NCBI RefSeq assembly: GCF_013389665.1
Contig: NZ_CP058316.1
Coordinates: 3,286,001-3,350,000, forward strand
Origin: Microbacterium oleivorans
GTDB lineage: Bacteria; Actinomycetota; Actinomycetes; Actinomycetales; Microbacteriaceae
Length of the DNA: 64,000 bases
Direction: 5' to 3'
Shown: positions 55,098-64,000 of the stretch, piece by piece
Layout: the number at the start of each line of letters is the position of its first letter
How positions within the stretch are numbered: position 1 is the first letter of the stretch
The notes under the pieces: generated by a model
Told to the model about the DNA's origin: nothing
The model's input: the letters and a program-made list of their open reading frames with translations, nothing else
The model's database searches: none
Made by a program: the position numbers and the translations under genes

Positions 55098-56702
55098 GTG
55101 CCCCAGCCTGTCGTGCTCATCGCCGAAGAACTCTCGCCCGCCACGATCGACGCGCTCGGTCCTGATTTCGAGATCCGCTCGGTCGACGGCGCCGACCGTG
55201 CGGCTCTGCTGCCCGCCCTGGCCGACGCGCACGCGGTACTCATCCGGTCCGCCACCAAGATGGATGCCGAAGCGATCGCCGCCGCGCCCTCGCTCAAGGT
55301 GATCGCGCGCGCGGGTGTCGGGCTCGACAACGTCGACATCAAGGCGGCCACCGCGGCCGGCGTCATGGTCGTGAACGCCCCGACGTCGAACATCATCTCG
55401 GCTGCCGAGCTGACGGTGGGCCACATCCTGAGCCTCGCGCGGCACATCCCCGCCGCCCACGCGTCGCTCGCCGCTGGAGCCTGGAAGCGGTCGTCGTTCA
55501 CCGGCACCGAGCTGTTCGAGAAGACCATCGGGATCATCGGTCTCGGCCGCATCGGCGCCCTGATCGCCGCCCGGGTCCAGGCCTTCGGCGTCTCGGTCGT
55601 GGCCTACGACCCCTACGTGACGCCCACGCGGGCGCAGCAGCTCGGCGTCACGCTCCTGAGTCTCGACGAGCTGCTCGCACAGAGCGACTTCGTCACGATC
55701 CACATGCCGAAGACCCCCGAGACGACGGGGATGATCGGCACCGAGCAGTTCGCCCGTATGAAGAAGACCGCTTACGTGGTCAATGTCGCGCGCGGCGGCC
55801 TGATCGACGAAGAGGCGCTCCATGTGGCACTGACGACCGGCGAGATCGCCGGCGCGGGGCTCGACGTGTTCACGAGCGAGCCGCCGACGACCGACGGCAC
55901 CGCGTTCCCACTCCTGTCGCTGCCGAACGTCGTGGTGACCCCCCACCTGGGGGCATCCACGGACGAAGCGCAGGAGAAGGCCGGAGTCTCGGTCGCGAAG
56001 TCGGTGAAGCTCGCCCTCGAGGGCGACCTCGTGCCCGATGCCGTCAACGTCGCCGGGGGAGTGATCGACCCGTTCGTCCGCCCGGGGATCGCGTTGGTCG
56101 AGCAGCTGGGTCAGATCTTCACCGGACTCGCGCCGAGCGCGCTGACGAGCCTCGACATCGAGGTGCGCGGCGAGCTCGCCGAGTACGACGTGAGCGTCTA
56201 CCGGCTCGCCGCGCTCAAGGGGATCTTCACGAACATCGTCAGCGAGAACGTGTCGTACGTGAACGCGCCGCTGTTCGCCGAGCAGCGCGGCATCGAGACG
56301 CGTCTGATCGTCGAGGCCGAGAGCCCGCTCTACCGGAACATCACCATCCTGCGCGGCACCCTCTCCGATGGGTCGGTGCTGACGGTCGAAGGAACGCTGG
56401 CCGGAACCCGCATGGTCCCCAAGGTCGTAGGCATCAACGGCTACGAGGTCGAGGTGCCGATCGAGCGTCACCACGTGGTGATGCGCTACGCCGATCGACC
56501 GGGAATCGTCGCGATCTACGGCCAGAAGCTGGGCGAGGCCGGCATCAACATCGCCGGCCTGCAGGTCGCCCGTCCGGATGCCTCCGGCCGCGCACTCTCG
56601 GTGCTGACGGTCGACTCGCCGGTGCCCGACAGCCTCCTCGACGAGATGCGCGAAGCCGTCGCCGCCGACCTCTTCCGCCAGATCGAGCTCACCGGGGTCT
56701 GA
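55098..56702 (+). CDS. serA: D-3-phosphoglycerate dehydrogenase
   Basis: First enzyme of serine synthesis, the long actinobacterial form of 534 aa. The NAD loop is GIIGLGRIGALIAARVQAFG (about 148-167); GAGLDVFTSEPP and the His of VVTPHLGAST follow. A middle intervening domain (about 315-450) and a C-terminal ACT domain (about 460-534, RPGIVAIYGQKLGEAGINIAGLQVAR) allow feedback by serine. GTG start gives the common MPQPVVLIAEELS opening. Its stop overlaps the convergent tetR gene by 14 bp. Confidence 0.96.
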   Translation: MPQPVVLIAEELSPATIDALGPDFEIRSVDGADRAALLPALADAHAVLIRSATKMDAEAIAAAPSLKVIARAGVGLDNVDIKAATAAGVMVVNAPTSNIISAAELTVGHILSLARHIPAAHASLAAGAWKRSSFTGTELFEKTIGIIGLGRIGALIAARVQAFGVSVVAYDPYVTPTRAQQLGVTLLSLDELLAQSDFVTIHMPKTPETTGMIGTEQFARMKKTAYVVNVARGGLIDEEALHVALTTGEIAGAGLDVFTSEPPTTDGTAFPLLSLPNVVVTPHLGASTDEAQEKAGVSVAKSVKLALEGDLVPDAVNVAGGVIDPFVRPGIALVEQLGQIFTGLAPSALTSLDIEVRGELAEYDVSVYRLAALKGIFTNIVSENVSYVNAPLFAEQRGIETRLIVEAESPLYRNITILRGTLSDGSVLTVEGTLAGTRMVPKVVGINGYEVEVPIERHHVVMRYADRPGIVAIYGQKLGEAGINIAGLQVARPDASGRALSVLTVDSPVPDSLLDEMREAVAADLFRQIELTGV

Positions 56703-57291
56703 GCGTCCGGTCCGGCACCCGGGGATCTCCCTCCCCGGGTGCCGTTCCGTGCGCGGCGACGCCGAGGACCAGACCGATGAGCGCGTCGAAGTCTTCGCCC
56801 TGGGGGAGCGGCCCCACGACGGCGCCCGCGCCGAGGGCATTGTTGAAATAGAGGCCATCGCCGACGAGCAGCACGAGCTGCAGGGCTGTCTCATCGCGGG
56901 TGTGGCCCCGAAGCGCTTCCTCCCACAGGGTTCGCACGTCGCGGAGCGCCGCGCTCGCAGCGGCGTGCCCGCTCTGCGCGAGTCGCGATCCGGCGAGAAG
57001 GGCGCGGTCGAGCGCGCTGTCCTCCATGACGGAGGTGCGCAGGTACGCGGCCACGATGCCCTCGGAGTGCTGTGCCATCTCGTCGACGTCGAGGCGAGCC
57101 AGCTCCATCATCCGATCGAGCAGCGCCGTCTCGAGCGCTTCCTTCGAGTTGTAGTGGTAGAGCAGTCCGCCCTTCGAGACGCCGGCAGCCGTCGCGACGG
57201 CGTCCATCGTCGCCCCGCGCGCGCCGTCGGAGATGAGCAGGTGTTCGTACGCGTCGAGCACGCTCTCGCGTGCACGTGGGGGACGGCTCAT
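56689..57291 (-). CDS. TetR-family repressor
   Basis: A 200-aa regulator: helix-turn-helix GATMDAVATAAGVSKGGLLYHYNSKEAL (about 25-52) and a ligand-binding helical bundle of the TetR_C type. It is transcribed divergently from an MFS efflux gene across 62 bp, the classic layout of a drug-responsive pair. Its last 13 codons overlap serA's end, and the serA terminator hairpin lies inside its coding region. Confidence 0.88.
   Translation of the reverse strand: MSRPPRARESVLDAYEHLLISDGARGATMDAVATAAGVSKGGLLYHYNSKEALETALLDRMMELARLDVDEMAQHSEGIVAAYLRTSVMEDSALDRALLAGSRLAQSGHAAASAALRDVRTLWEEALRGHTRDETALQLVLLVGDGLYFNNALGAGAVVGPLPQGEDFDALIGLVLGVAAHGTAPGEGDPRVPDRTLRPR
56713..56744. terminator. serA terminator embedded in tetR coding end
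   Basis: CGGCACCCGGGG (56713-56724) and CCCCGGGTGCCG (56733-56744) form a perfect 12-bp stem with an 8-nt loop, 11 nt after the serA stop. Confidence 0.75.
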
Positions 57292-57327
57292 GCTTCGATC
57301 CTCTCGCGTTCTCACCGGCGGTGCTGT

Positions 57328-57353
57328 TACTATACCGGCTGGACGGTGAACTA
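57328..57353. promoter_or_regulatory. MFS promoter and candidate TetR operator
   Basis: TACTAT at 57328-57333 is a -10 for the efflux gene. Directly overlapping, TATACCGGCTGGACGGTGAA holds an ACCG-N6-CGGT inverted repeat (57334-57347), a form seen in operators of QacR/TetR-type repressors in actinobacteria. Repressor there would block polymerase. Confidence 0.5.
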
Positions 57354-58901
57354 ATGACGTTGACAGAAGAGATCGCGATCGCGGACGGACTGGGCAAGCG
57401 GGTCGGCTGGCGCGGCTGGGCGGCCCTCGGCGTGCTCATGCTGCCCGTGCTGCTGGTGTCGGTGGACAACACGGTGCTCAGCTTCGCGCTGCCCGAGATC
57501 GCGCGGGCTCTGAGCCCCTCGAGTGCCCAGCAGCTGTGGATCATCGATGTCTATCCGCTGATCCTCGCGGGCCTCCTCGTGACGATGGGCTCACTCGGCG
57601 ACCGATTCGGTCGCCGACGGATGCTGCTCATCGGCGCGACCGGATTCGCCACGGTCTCGGCCCTCGCAGCGTTCTCGCCGACGGCCGAAGCCCTCATCGC
57701 CGCCCGCGCGGCGATGGGTGTGTTCGGCGCCATGCTGATGCCCTCGACGTTGTCGCTGCTGCGCAGCATCTTCACCGACCGCGATCAGCGACGCCTCGCC
57801 ATCGCCGTCTGGGCCTCGATGTTCTCGGCCGGTGCCGCGCTCGGTCCCATCGTGGGCGGCATCCTGCTCGAGCACTTCAGCTGGGGCTCGGTCTTCCTCA
57901 TGGCCGTTCCCGTGCTCGTGCCGTTGCTCGTCCTCGCGCCGTTCCTCGTGCCTGAGAGTCGCGACCCGCGGCCGGGTCGCATCGACCCCGTGAGCATCGC
58001 GCTGTCGATGCTGACGATGGTGCCGATCGTCTACGCGATCAAGGACTTCGCCGTGAAGGGCTGGGGAGTGTTGCCTCCCGCGCTCTTCCTGCTCGGAGTG
58101 ATCTTCGGCTGGCTCTTCGTGCGTCGCCAGCTGCGGGTGAGCGAGCCCATGCTCGACATGCGCCTGTTCTCGCGGGGCACGTTCAGCGGAGCGCTGCTGG
58201 TCAATCTGCTCAGCGTCGTGGCGCTCGTCGGCTTCCTGTACTTCGTGACGCAGCACCTTCAGCTCATCGTCGGCCTCTCGCCGCTCGAGGCGGGCCTCGC
58301 CCTGGTTCCGGGCCTCGCCATGATGATCATCGCGGGCCTCGGAGTGGTACCGATCTCCCGTCGGGTGTCGCCACGGATCGTCGTCCCCGCCGCGCTCGCG
58401 CTGTCGGCTGCCGGCTACGTCATGATCGCGGTCCTGACCGACGCCGAGAGCATGATCGAGCTCGTGCTCGCTTTCGTCCTGCTCGGAATGGGCATCGGGG
58501 CGGCCGAGACGGTCTCCAACGAGCTCGTGCTCGCCAGCGCGCCGCCCGCCAAGGCCGGTGCTGCCAGTGCCGTGTCCGAAACCGCGTACGAGGTCGGCGC
58601 CGTGCTCGGAACCGCTGTGCTCGGCGGCATCCTGACCGCGATGTACCGGCTCGGCATGGTGGTCCCGGCCGGCGTGCCCGCCGAGGCCGCCGGCGCCGCC
58701 CGCGAGACCCTTGCGGGAGCCGTCAACGCCGCCGAGGACCTGCCGGCTCCGGTCGGCCGCCAGCTGCTCGACGCCGCGGCGCACGCGTTCGACTCGGGCG
58801 TGGGGGTCACCGCGACGATCGGGGCGGTGCTGGTGGTCTGCGCGGGCGTGATCGCGGCCGCTACGCTGAAGGGATCCCACACGCGGCACGTCGAGCGCTG
58901 A
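57354..58901 (+). CDS. MFS multidrug efflux transporter (DHA2, 14-helix type)
   Basis: Proton-driven exporter of 515 aa with about 14 helices. Signatures [20 protein letters not shown] (motif D1-like) and [17 protein letters not shown] (motif A) and the [20 protein letters not shown] stretch (motif C) mark the QacA/DHA2 class. Regulation by the divergent TetR protein is likely. The ATG is 14 nt after the presumed start of transcription. The long late loop is Ala-rich. Confidence 0.92.
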   Translation: MTLTEEIAIADGLGKRVGWRGWAALGVLMLPVLLVSVDNTVLSFALPEIARALSPSSAQQLWIIDVYPLILAGLLVTMGSLGDRFGRRRMLLIGATGFATVSALAAFSPTAEALIAARAAMGVFGAMLMPSTLSLLRSIFTDRDQRRLAIAVWASMFSAGAALGPIVGGILLEHFSWGSVFLMAVPVLVPLLVLAPFLVPESRDPRPGRIDPVSIALSMLTMVPIVYAIKDFAVKGWGVLPPALFLLGVIFGWLFVRRQLRVSEPMLDMRLFSRGTFSGALLVNLLSVVALVGFLYFVTQHLQLIVGLSPLEAGLALVPGLAMMIIAGLGVVPISRRVSPRIVVPAALALSAAGYVMIAVLTDAESMIELVLAFVLLGMGIGAAETVSNELVLASAPPAKAGAASAVSETAYEVGAVLGTAVLGGILTAMYRLGMVVPAGVPAEAAGAARETLAGAVNAAEDLPAPVGRQLLDAAAHAFDSGVGVTATIGAVLVVCAGVIAAATLKGSHTRHVER

Positions 58902-58939
58902 GCGCGCGACGCGCCGCATCGCCGAGAACGAGGAGAGCG

Positions 58940-59992
58940 ATGTCGCGCGTCGTGAAACTGGCCGTGATTCCGGGCGACGGAATCGGCCCCGAGGTCGTCA
59001 CCGAGGCCGAGAAGGTGCTCGACGCCGCTGTTGCGGGGACGGATGTCGTCTTCGACAAGACATGGTTCGCTCTGGGAGCGGCACGGTATCTCGAGACCGG
59101 CGAGACGCTGACCGAGGACGACCTCCGTGCCATCGCGGGACACGACGCGATCATCCTCGGCGCCGTCGGGGGAGTCCCGGGCGACCCGCGGCTCCGCGAC
59201 GCGAACATCGAGCGCGGGCTCCTGCTCAAGCTGCGCTTCGAGCTCGACCACTACGTCAACCTCCGCCCGTCGAAGCTGTACGCGAGCGTTCCCGGACCCC
59301 TCGCCGAGCCCGGTGACATCGACTTCGTCGTCGTCCGCGAGGGCACCGAGGGTCCCTATGTGGGCAACGGCGGCACTATCCGGCGCGGCACGCCCCACGA
59401 GGTGGCCAATGAGACGTCCGTCAACACCGCCTACGGGGTCGAGCGTGTCGTCCGCTACGCCTTCGAGCTCGCCGGTCGCCGGCGCCGCACGCTCACCCTC
59501 GTGCACAAGACGAACGTGCTCGTCCACGCCGGAGGCATCTGGAAGCGCATCGTCGACGAGGTGGCCGCGGACTACCCCGACGTCACCGTAGACTACCTCC
59601 ACGTCGACGCGGCGACGATCTTCCTGGTCACGAACCCGGGCCGCTTCGACGTGATCGTCACCGACAACCTCTTCGGTGACATCCTGACCGACTTGGCCGG
59701 CGCCGTCACCGGAGGCATCGGCCTCGCCGCTTCGGGGAACATCAACCCCGACGGCGCGTTCCCCTCGATGTTCGAGCCCGTCCACGGATCGGCGCCCGAC
59801 ATCGCGGGTCAGCACAAGGCCGATCCCACCGCCGCGATCCTCTCGGTCGCTCTCATGCTCGACCACCTCGGGCTGCCGGAGCAGGCGCAGCGCGTCACCC
59901 GCGCCGTCGAGACGGACATCGCCGACCGTGGCTCCGCCACCCGCACCACCGCACAGATCGGCGACGCGATCGCGGCCCGCCTGCAGGCGTAG
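58940..59992 (+). CDS. leuB: 3-isopropylmalate dehydrogenase
   Basis: NAD-dependent decarboxylating dehydrogenase of leucine synthesis, 350 aa. It opens [16 protein letters not shown] and shows [15 protein letters not shown], the substrate lysine in LVHKTNVL, and [18 protein letters not shown] plus [14 protein letters not shown] near the end. GAGGAGAG ribosome binding site precedes the ATG. It may be read with ilvE, which follows after 42 bp. Confidence 0.96.
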   Translation: MSRVVKLAVIPGDGIGPEVVTEAEKVLDAAVAGTDVVFDKTWFALGAARYLETGETLTEDDLRAIAGHDAIILGAVGGVPGDPRLRDANIERGLLLKLRFELDHYVNLRPSKLYASVPGPLAEPGDIDFVVVREGTEGPYVGNGGTIRRGTPHEVANETSVNTAYGVERVVRYAFELAGRRRRTLTLVHKTNVLVHAGGIWKRIVDEVAADYPDVTVDYLHVDAATIFLVTNPGRFDVIVTDNLFGDILTDLAGAVTGGIGLAASGNINPDGAFPSMFEPVHGSAPDIAGQHKADPTAAILSVALMLDHLGLPEQAQRVTRAVETDIADRGSATRTTAQIGDAIAARLQA

Positions 59993-60034
59993 CCTGAACA
60001 CCGCATCGTCGCCCTACCTCCGCTGGGAAATCAC

Positions 60035-61141
60035 ATGACTCTCCTCGATAACGATCCCGACGCCGGACTCGAGCCCCTCGAGTTCTCCGTCACCCGAAAC
60101 CTCGCCGCCGCAGCGCCCGGCCGCCGCGACGAGATCCTTGCGAACCCCGGCTTCGGCACGCATTTCACCGATCACATGGTCGACATCTGCTGGTCGGTCC
60201 GGGGCGGCTGGCACCGTCCGCGTGTGCAGCCCTACGGCCCCCTCACCCTGGATCCCGCCGCCGCAGTGCTCCACTACGGGCAGGAGATCTTCGAGGGCAT
60301 CAAGGCGTACCGTCACGCCGACGGCAGCGTTCACACCTTCCGTCCCGACCAGAACGGGCGCCGTCTGCAGCGCTCGGCGCGTCGTCTCGCGCTTCCGGAA
60401 CTGCCCGTCGAGTGGTTCATCCAGTCGTTGCGCGAGCTGATCGCGGTCGACGGCGCCTGGGTGCCCTCCGGCGCCGACCAGTCGCTCTACCTCCGTCCGT
60501 TCATGTTCGCCAAAGAGGCTTTCCTGGGCGTCCGCCCCGCCAACAAGGTCGCCTACTACGTCATCGCGAGCCCCGCCGGTGCCTACTTCACCGGCGGCGT
60601 GAAGCCCGTCTCCATCTGGCTGAGCGAGGACTACGCGCGCGCGGGCAAGGGCGGCACGGGTGCGGCCAAGACCGGGGGGAACTACGCCTCGAGCCTGCTG
60701 CCCCAGGCGGAGGCCTACGAGAACGAGTGCGATCAGGTCGTCTTCCTCGACCAGGATCGCAATGTCGAGGAGCTCGGCGGCATGAACGTCGTGTTCGTCT
60801 ACAAGAACGGCACGATCGTGACCCCGCAGTCCGACTCCATCCTCGAGGGCATCACCCGCGACTCGATCCTGCAGCTCGCGCGCGACCGCGGACACAGGGT
60901 CGAGGGGCGCGCCGTCTCGCTCGACGAATGGCGCCAGGGGGTCGCGTCCGGAGAGATCGTGGAGGTGTTCGCCTGCGGCACGGCCGCCGTCGTGACCCCG
61001 ATCGGCGTCCTCAAGGGCCGGGACTTCTTCGACGAGCAGCCCGTCGGCGAGCTCGCCCTGTCGCTGCGCGAGGAGCTCACCGACATCCAGTACGGCCGAC
61101 GCGAAGACAAGCACGGCTGGCTCGTGCGGTTGGACGGCTGA
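60035..61141 (+). CDS. ilvE: Branched-chain amino-acid aminotransferase
   Basis: PLP enzyme of fold type IV, 368 aa, last step of valine, leucine and isoleucine synthesis. The acceptor stretch is YGQEIFEGIKAYRHADG, the PLP lysine lies just before GGNYASSL (AAKTGGNYA), and EELGGMNVVFVYKNG and FACGTAAVVTPIG follow. It is followed by the FAH-type gene after 3 bp. Confidence 0.96.
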   Translation: MTLLDNDPDAGLEPLEFSVTRNLAAAAPGRRDEILANPGFGTHFTDHMVDICWSVRGGWHRPRVQPYGPLTLDPAAAVLHYGQEIFEGIKAYRHADGSVHTFRPDQNGRRLQRSARRLALPELPVEWFIQSLRELIAVDGAWVPSGADQSLYLRPFMFAKEAFLGVRPANKVAYYVIASPAGAYFTGGVKPVSIWLSEDYARAGKGGTGAAKTGGNYASSLLPQAEAYENECDQVVFLDQDRNVEELGGMNVVFVYKNGTIVTPQSDSILEGITRDSILQLARDRGHRVEGRAVSLDEWRQGVASGEIVEVFACGTAAVVTPIGVLKGRDFFDEQPVGELALSLREELTDIQYGRREDKHGWLVRLDG

Positions 61142-61144
61142 CCC

Positions 61145-61909
61145 GTGAAGATCGTCCGTTTCTCGCACCACGAGACCATCCGCTACGGCATCCTCGACGG
61201 CACCGATCTGGTGACCCTCGCGGGGGATCCGATGTATGCGGGCTACGACACCACCGATGAGCGGGTGCCGCTGAGCGACGTCGTCCTGCTGGCACCGGTG
61301 ATCCCGCGCTCGAAGGTCATCGCCGTCGGCCGGAATTACCGCGAGCACGCGGCGGAGTTCGGCAACGAGGTGCCTGCCGAGCCGCTGCTCTTCTTCAAGC
61401 CCAACACCTCGGTCATCGGGCCGGGCGACGCCATCGTGCGCCCGGGTCAGTCCGAGCAGGTCGATTTCGAGGGCGAGCTCGCCGTCGTCATCGGCAAGGT
61501 CACCCGCAACGTCTCGGTAGACGACGCGCCGGGCCACGTCTTCGGCTACACCATCGCCAACGACGTCACCGCGCGCGATCTGCAGCGCAGCGACGGTCAA
61601 TGGACCCGGGCGAAGGGTTTCGACACCTTCTGCCCGCTCGGGCCGGCGATCGAGACCGAGTTCGATCCGGCGCAGGCCCAGCTCGTTGCCCGGGTCAACG
61701 GCGAGGAGAAGCAGCGGGCGCCGCTGAGCGACATGGTCCATGGGATCGCCGATCTCATCGCCTACGCGTCGGCGGCATTCACGCTCCTGCCCGGCGACGT
61801 CATCCTCACCGGAACGCCGGCCGGGGTGGGACCACTCGTCGCGGGCGATGTCGTGGAGGTCGAGATCGACGGTCTCGGCATCCTCCGCAACATCGTCCGG
61901 GATGCCTGA
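61145..61909 (+). CDS. Fumarylacetoacetate hydrolase (FAH) family protein
   Basis: A 254-aa Mg-dependent enzyme of the FAH superfamily, whose members hydrolyse, decarboxylate or isomerise 2-keto acid derivatives. It shows [42 protein letters not shown] (metal-binding Glu residues) and [15 protein letters not shown]. The exact substrate is unknown; closeness to ilvE and an MFS gene gives little hint. GTG start 3 bp after ilvE; it overlaps the next gene by 8 nt. Confidence 0.9.
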   Translation: MKIVRFSHHETIRYGILDGTDLVTLAGDPMYAGYDTTDERVPLSDVVLLAPVIPRSKVIAVGRNYREHAAEFGNEVPAEPLLFFKPNTSVIGPGDAIVRPGQSEQVDFEGELAVVIGKVTRNVSVDDAPGHVFGYTIANDVTARDLQRSDGQWTRAKGFDTFCPLGPAIETEFDPAQAQLVARVNGEEKQRAPLSDMVHGIADLIAYASAAFTLLPGDVILTGTPAGVGPLVAGDVVEVEIDGLGILRNIVRDA

Positions 61910-63173
61910 GGGCGGGCGTCCGACGACGGCGGATGCGGCCCGAGAACGCGTCCGCAGACGTTCCCTGGGTGTCCTCTCGCTCGGTCAGGTGCTGGGTGGC
62001 ATCGGCTTCGGCTCGACCGTCTCGCTCGGCGCCGTCATCACCGAGCGCCTGACGGGGGATGATGCGCTGGCCGGTCTCCCGACGGCTGCCGTCACCCTCG
62101 GAGCCGCGCTGCTCGCGGTGCCGCTGGCATCGTTCGCGGCGCGCTCCGGTCGCCGCCCTGCCCTGGCGCTCGGCATGGCGCTCGCGCTGGCGGGGGTCGT
62201 GCTCGTGATCGCCGGCACGGCTCTGGGAATGTTCCCGTTGCTCCTGCTCGCCTTCGCGATGATCGGCGGCGGACAGGCGGCCAACTTGCAGTCGCGATTC
62301 GCGGCGACAGATCTCGCCACCGACCGGACGCGCGGACGCGACCTGTCGATCGTGGTCTGGGCGACGACGATCGGCGCCGTCCTCGGGCCGAATCTCATCG
62401 GTCTCGGCGAGGCGGTCGGCGACCTGACCGGCATGCCGCCCCTGACCGGGCCCTACCTGTTCACCGCCGTCGCGCAGGTGCTGGCGATCGCGCTGTACCT
62501 GATCGCGCTGCGACCCGACCCGCTGCTGCTCGCCCGCGTCCGGGAGGCGGCCGCGGGGACGGGGCGATCGGCGTCCGCTCGTGCGGATCGCCCTGGGGCC
62601 GCGCGCTACGCCGTGATCGCGATCGCGGGCTCGCACGGCGTGATGGTGTCGGTCATGGCGATGACCCCGCTGCACCTCGTGCACCACGGGGCGGAGCTGT
62701 CGGTCGTCGGTGTGACCATCAGTCTCCATATCGCCGGGATGTATGCTCTCTCGCCCGTCTTCGGCCTCATGGCCGACCGGCTCGGCCGTCTCGTCACGAT
62801 CGTTCTCGGTCAGGCGCTGCTGGCGCTCTCGCTCGTGGTCGCGGCCTTCGGCGCGGAATCGGGGGGCGCGGTGACGGTGTCGCTCGTCCTGCTGGGGCTG
62901 GGGTGGAGCGCCGCGACGGTCGCCGGGTCCGCGCTGCTCACCGAGGCGTCCTCGCCGGGGCGACGCACGACGCGTCAGGGCCGCAGCGACGCGATCATGA
63001 ACGTCGCGGGTGCCGCAGGTGCCACCGGTGCCGGGGTCGCTCTGGGTGCCATCGGCTACGGGGGTCTCGCGATCGCGGCCCTCATGATCGTCGCGGTCGT
63101 CGTCCTCGCCCTCCCGCTCGCCCGGGATCGGGCGTCGCGCGAGGTCGATCCGGCGGTGCCGGGCGGGGCCTAG
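61902..63173 (+). CDS. MFS transporter
   Basis: A 423-aa major facilitator with about 12 helices. After a basic N-terminus (RERVRRRS) the first helix is [20 protein letters not shown]; a motif A-like loop is [18 protein letters not shown] 61902 overlaps the FAH-type stop by 8 nt, so the two are coupled. Perhaps it exports or imports a keto acid handled by the FAH protein; that is inference. Confidence 0.85.
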   Translation: MPEGGRPTTADAARERVRRRSLGVLSLGQVLGGIGFGSTVSLGAVITERLTGDDALAGLPTAAVTLGAALLAVPLASFAARSGRRPALALGMALALAGVVLVIAGTALGMFPLLLLAFAMIGGGQAANLQSRFAATDLATDRTRGRDLSIVVWATTIGAVLGPNLIGLGEAVGDLTGMPPLTGPYLFTAVAQVLAIALYLIALRPDPLLLARVREAAAGTGRSASARADRPGAARYAVIAIAGSHGVMVSVMAMTPLHLVHHGAELSVVGVTISLHIAGMYALSPVFGLMADRLGRLVTIVLGQALLALSLVVAAFGAESGGAVTVSLVLLGLGWSAATVAGSALLTEASSPGRRTTRQGRSDAIMNVAGAAGATGAGVALGAIGYGGLAIAALMIVAVVVLALPLARDRASREVDPAVPGGA

Positions 63174-63234
63174 CCGCTGAGCGTCCGTCCGGCAAGTGTT
63201 TGGCCGCGGCCCCGGCATCTGTCAGGTTGTTCCC

Positions 63235-63411
63235 ATGAGCCATCGCGCACAGCTGATCATCGCCCTGGGATCGAGCGCGATCCTGTTCCTGTCCATCGCG
63301 TTCGTCTTCGTGCTCGTCGTCACGAGCCTCTTCACCGGCGGCATCGACTTCCCGGGCGAACCCGAGATCGCGGACGCTGCAGGCCTCGCCGCCTGGGGTC
63401 TGATCGCCTGA
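63235..63411 (+). CDS. Small single-helix membrane protein
   Basis: A 58-aa protein: short basic start, one long hydrophobic helix (about 7-32) and an acidic end (GEPEIADAAGLAAWGLIA). Its start ATG 63235 has no strong ribosome binding site. No family recognised; it lies 61 bp after the MFS gene and convergent to the aminotransferase. Confidence 0.55.
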   Translation: MSHRAQLIIALGSSAILFLSIAFVFVLVVTSLFTGGIDFPGEPEIADAAGLAAWGLIA

Positions 63412-63424
63412 GCGCAGGCCTCGC

Positions 63425-64000
63425 TCAGGCCCTCAGCGCGCGAACGGCGAGGTCGACGTCGCCGTCGTCGTTGAAGACGTGGAACGCGAGCCGTGCGTTG
63501 CCGCGGCGCCCCGATGCCACGATGCCTGCCGCCGTGAGGCGGGAGAGATCGGCGCCGGCCGGATCGGGCCACGTCACGATCGGGGTGGGCCGCAGCGGTT
63601 CGGGCAGGCCGAGCTTCTCGCGGAACACCCGCGCGAGTCCCGTCACCCGCGCGTGCAGGGCCGACGCGTCGGCATCTGCGAAGAGGGCGAGAGCGGGCTC
63701 CGCCCCCACGGTGGCCTGCCAGGCGGGCGAGACGTCGAACCGCCGTGCCGAGGCGGCGAGAGAGGCATCGGCGCCGTAGCATGCGGCCCACGGGTCCTCC
63801 CCGGCATACCAGCCCGCGTGGATCGGAGCGAGTGCCGCCGCGTACTCGTCGTCGAGCGCGAGGAAGGTGAGTCCTCGGGGAGTGCACAGCCACTTGTAGG
63901 TGTGGCAGACGAGGGCGTCGAACATGCTCGCATCCACCGGGAGCCAACCGGCGGCCTGCGTCGCATCGCAGAGGGTACGGGCACCGTGGCGACGGGAGGA
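63425..64000 (-). CDS. Class V PLP-dependent aminotransferase (5' end outside window)
   Basis: C-terminal 191 residues of a fold-type I, class V aminotransferase/cysteine-desulfurase-like enzyme. The frame is open to the window edge, with DATQAAGWLPVDAS and then the PLP lysine in HTYKWLCTPRGLTFLAL. The remaining part has the small domain ending LAFHVFNDDGDVDLAVRAL. The start lies beyond base 64000. The specific reaction cannot be told from this part. Confidence 0.85.
   Translation of the reverse strand, partial: SSRRHGARTLCDATQAAGWLPVDASMFDALVCHTYKWLCTPRGLTFLALDDEYAAALAPIHAGWYAGEDPWAACYGADASLAASARRFDVSPAWQATVGAEPALALFADADASALHARVTGLARVFREKLGLPEPLRPTPIVTWPDPAGADLSRLTAAGIVASGRRGNARLAFHVFNDDGDVDLAVRALRA

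Overview
The window is about 64 kb of GC-rich actinobacterial chromosome. I infer Microbacteriaceae, most likely Microbacterium or a close relative. The grounds are the strong G/C third-position bias, a tmRNA tag ending ALAA, a DUF222-type HNH protein, the reduced actinobacterial Tad pilus locus, lipoprotein signals of Gram-positive type and many start codons placed about 7 nt after a TANNNT box. No prophage, insertion sequence or CRISPR array is visible. Both ends cut through genes: an amino-acid ABC permease on the left and a class V aminotransferase on the right.

Layout. 1-9.9 kb: amino-acid ABC transporter (permease, ATPase), a LysR regulator divergent from proline catabolism (putA), a PaiB-like FMN protein and a metal-dependent amidohydrolase chained to putA by ATGA overlaps, then a VanB-like ferredoxin reductase and a PPOX flavoprotein. 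10-20.8 kb: a PucR regulator divergent from a DUF917 + hydantoinase/oxoprolinase-like pair, a peptide-type ABC transporter (including a permease-ATPase fusion) and an M20 amidohydrolase. This reads as an uptake and ring-opening pathway for a hydantoin-like or N-acyl amino acid compound. 20.8-25.3 kb: a compact Tad pilus locus. 26-34.7 kb: an exopolysaccharide locus in which a cellulose-synthase-like GT2, a STAS protein, an anti-sigma-type kinase and a GH26-OpgC fusion overlap on the minus strand, preceded by a GH114 lipoprotein and an MFS transporter. It faces, tail to tail, a GAF-PP2C phosphatase gene that carries an apparent -1 frameshift.

34.7-42.4 kb is conserved housekeeping: prfB, ftsE-ftsX, smpB, ssrA, a HisN-like phosphatase and tRNA-Lys, with small envelope genes between them. 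42.5-48 kb holds a DUF222/HNH gene, a thiolase and otsA-otsB (trehalose). 48-61 kb is branched-chain amino acid and serine biosynthesis (ilvD, ilvBNC, serA, leuB, ilvE), interrupted by two small membrane genes, a secreted Pro/Ser-rich protein and a TetR/MFS efflux pair. The right end has an FAH-family hydrolase, another MFS transporter, a tiny membrane protein and the cut aminotransferase.

The part most likely to be a little-described system is 26.0-33.4 kb. There, complete partner-switching parts (PP2C phosphatase, STAS antagonist, HATPase kinase) sit inside a polysaccharide synthase operon that has no sigma factor gene. The synthase lacks a PilZ domain but carries an extra segment of roughly 150 residues inside its catalytic domain.
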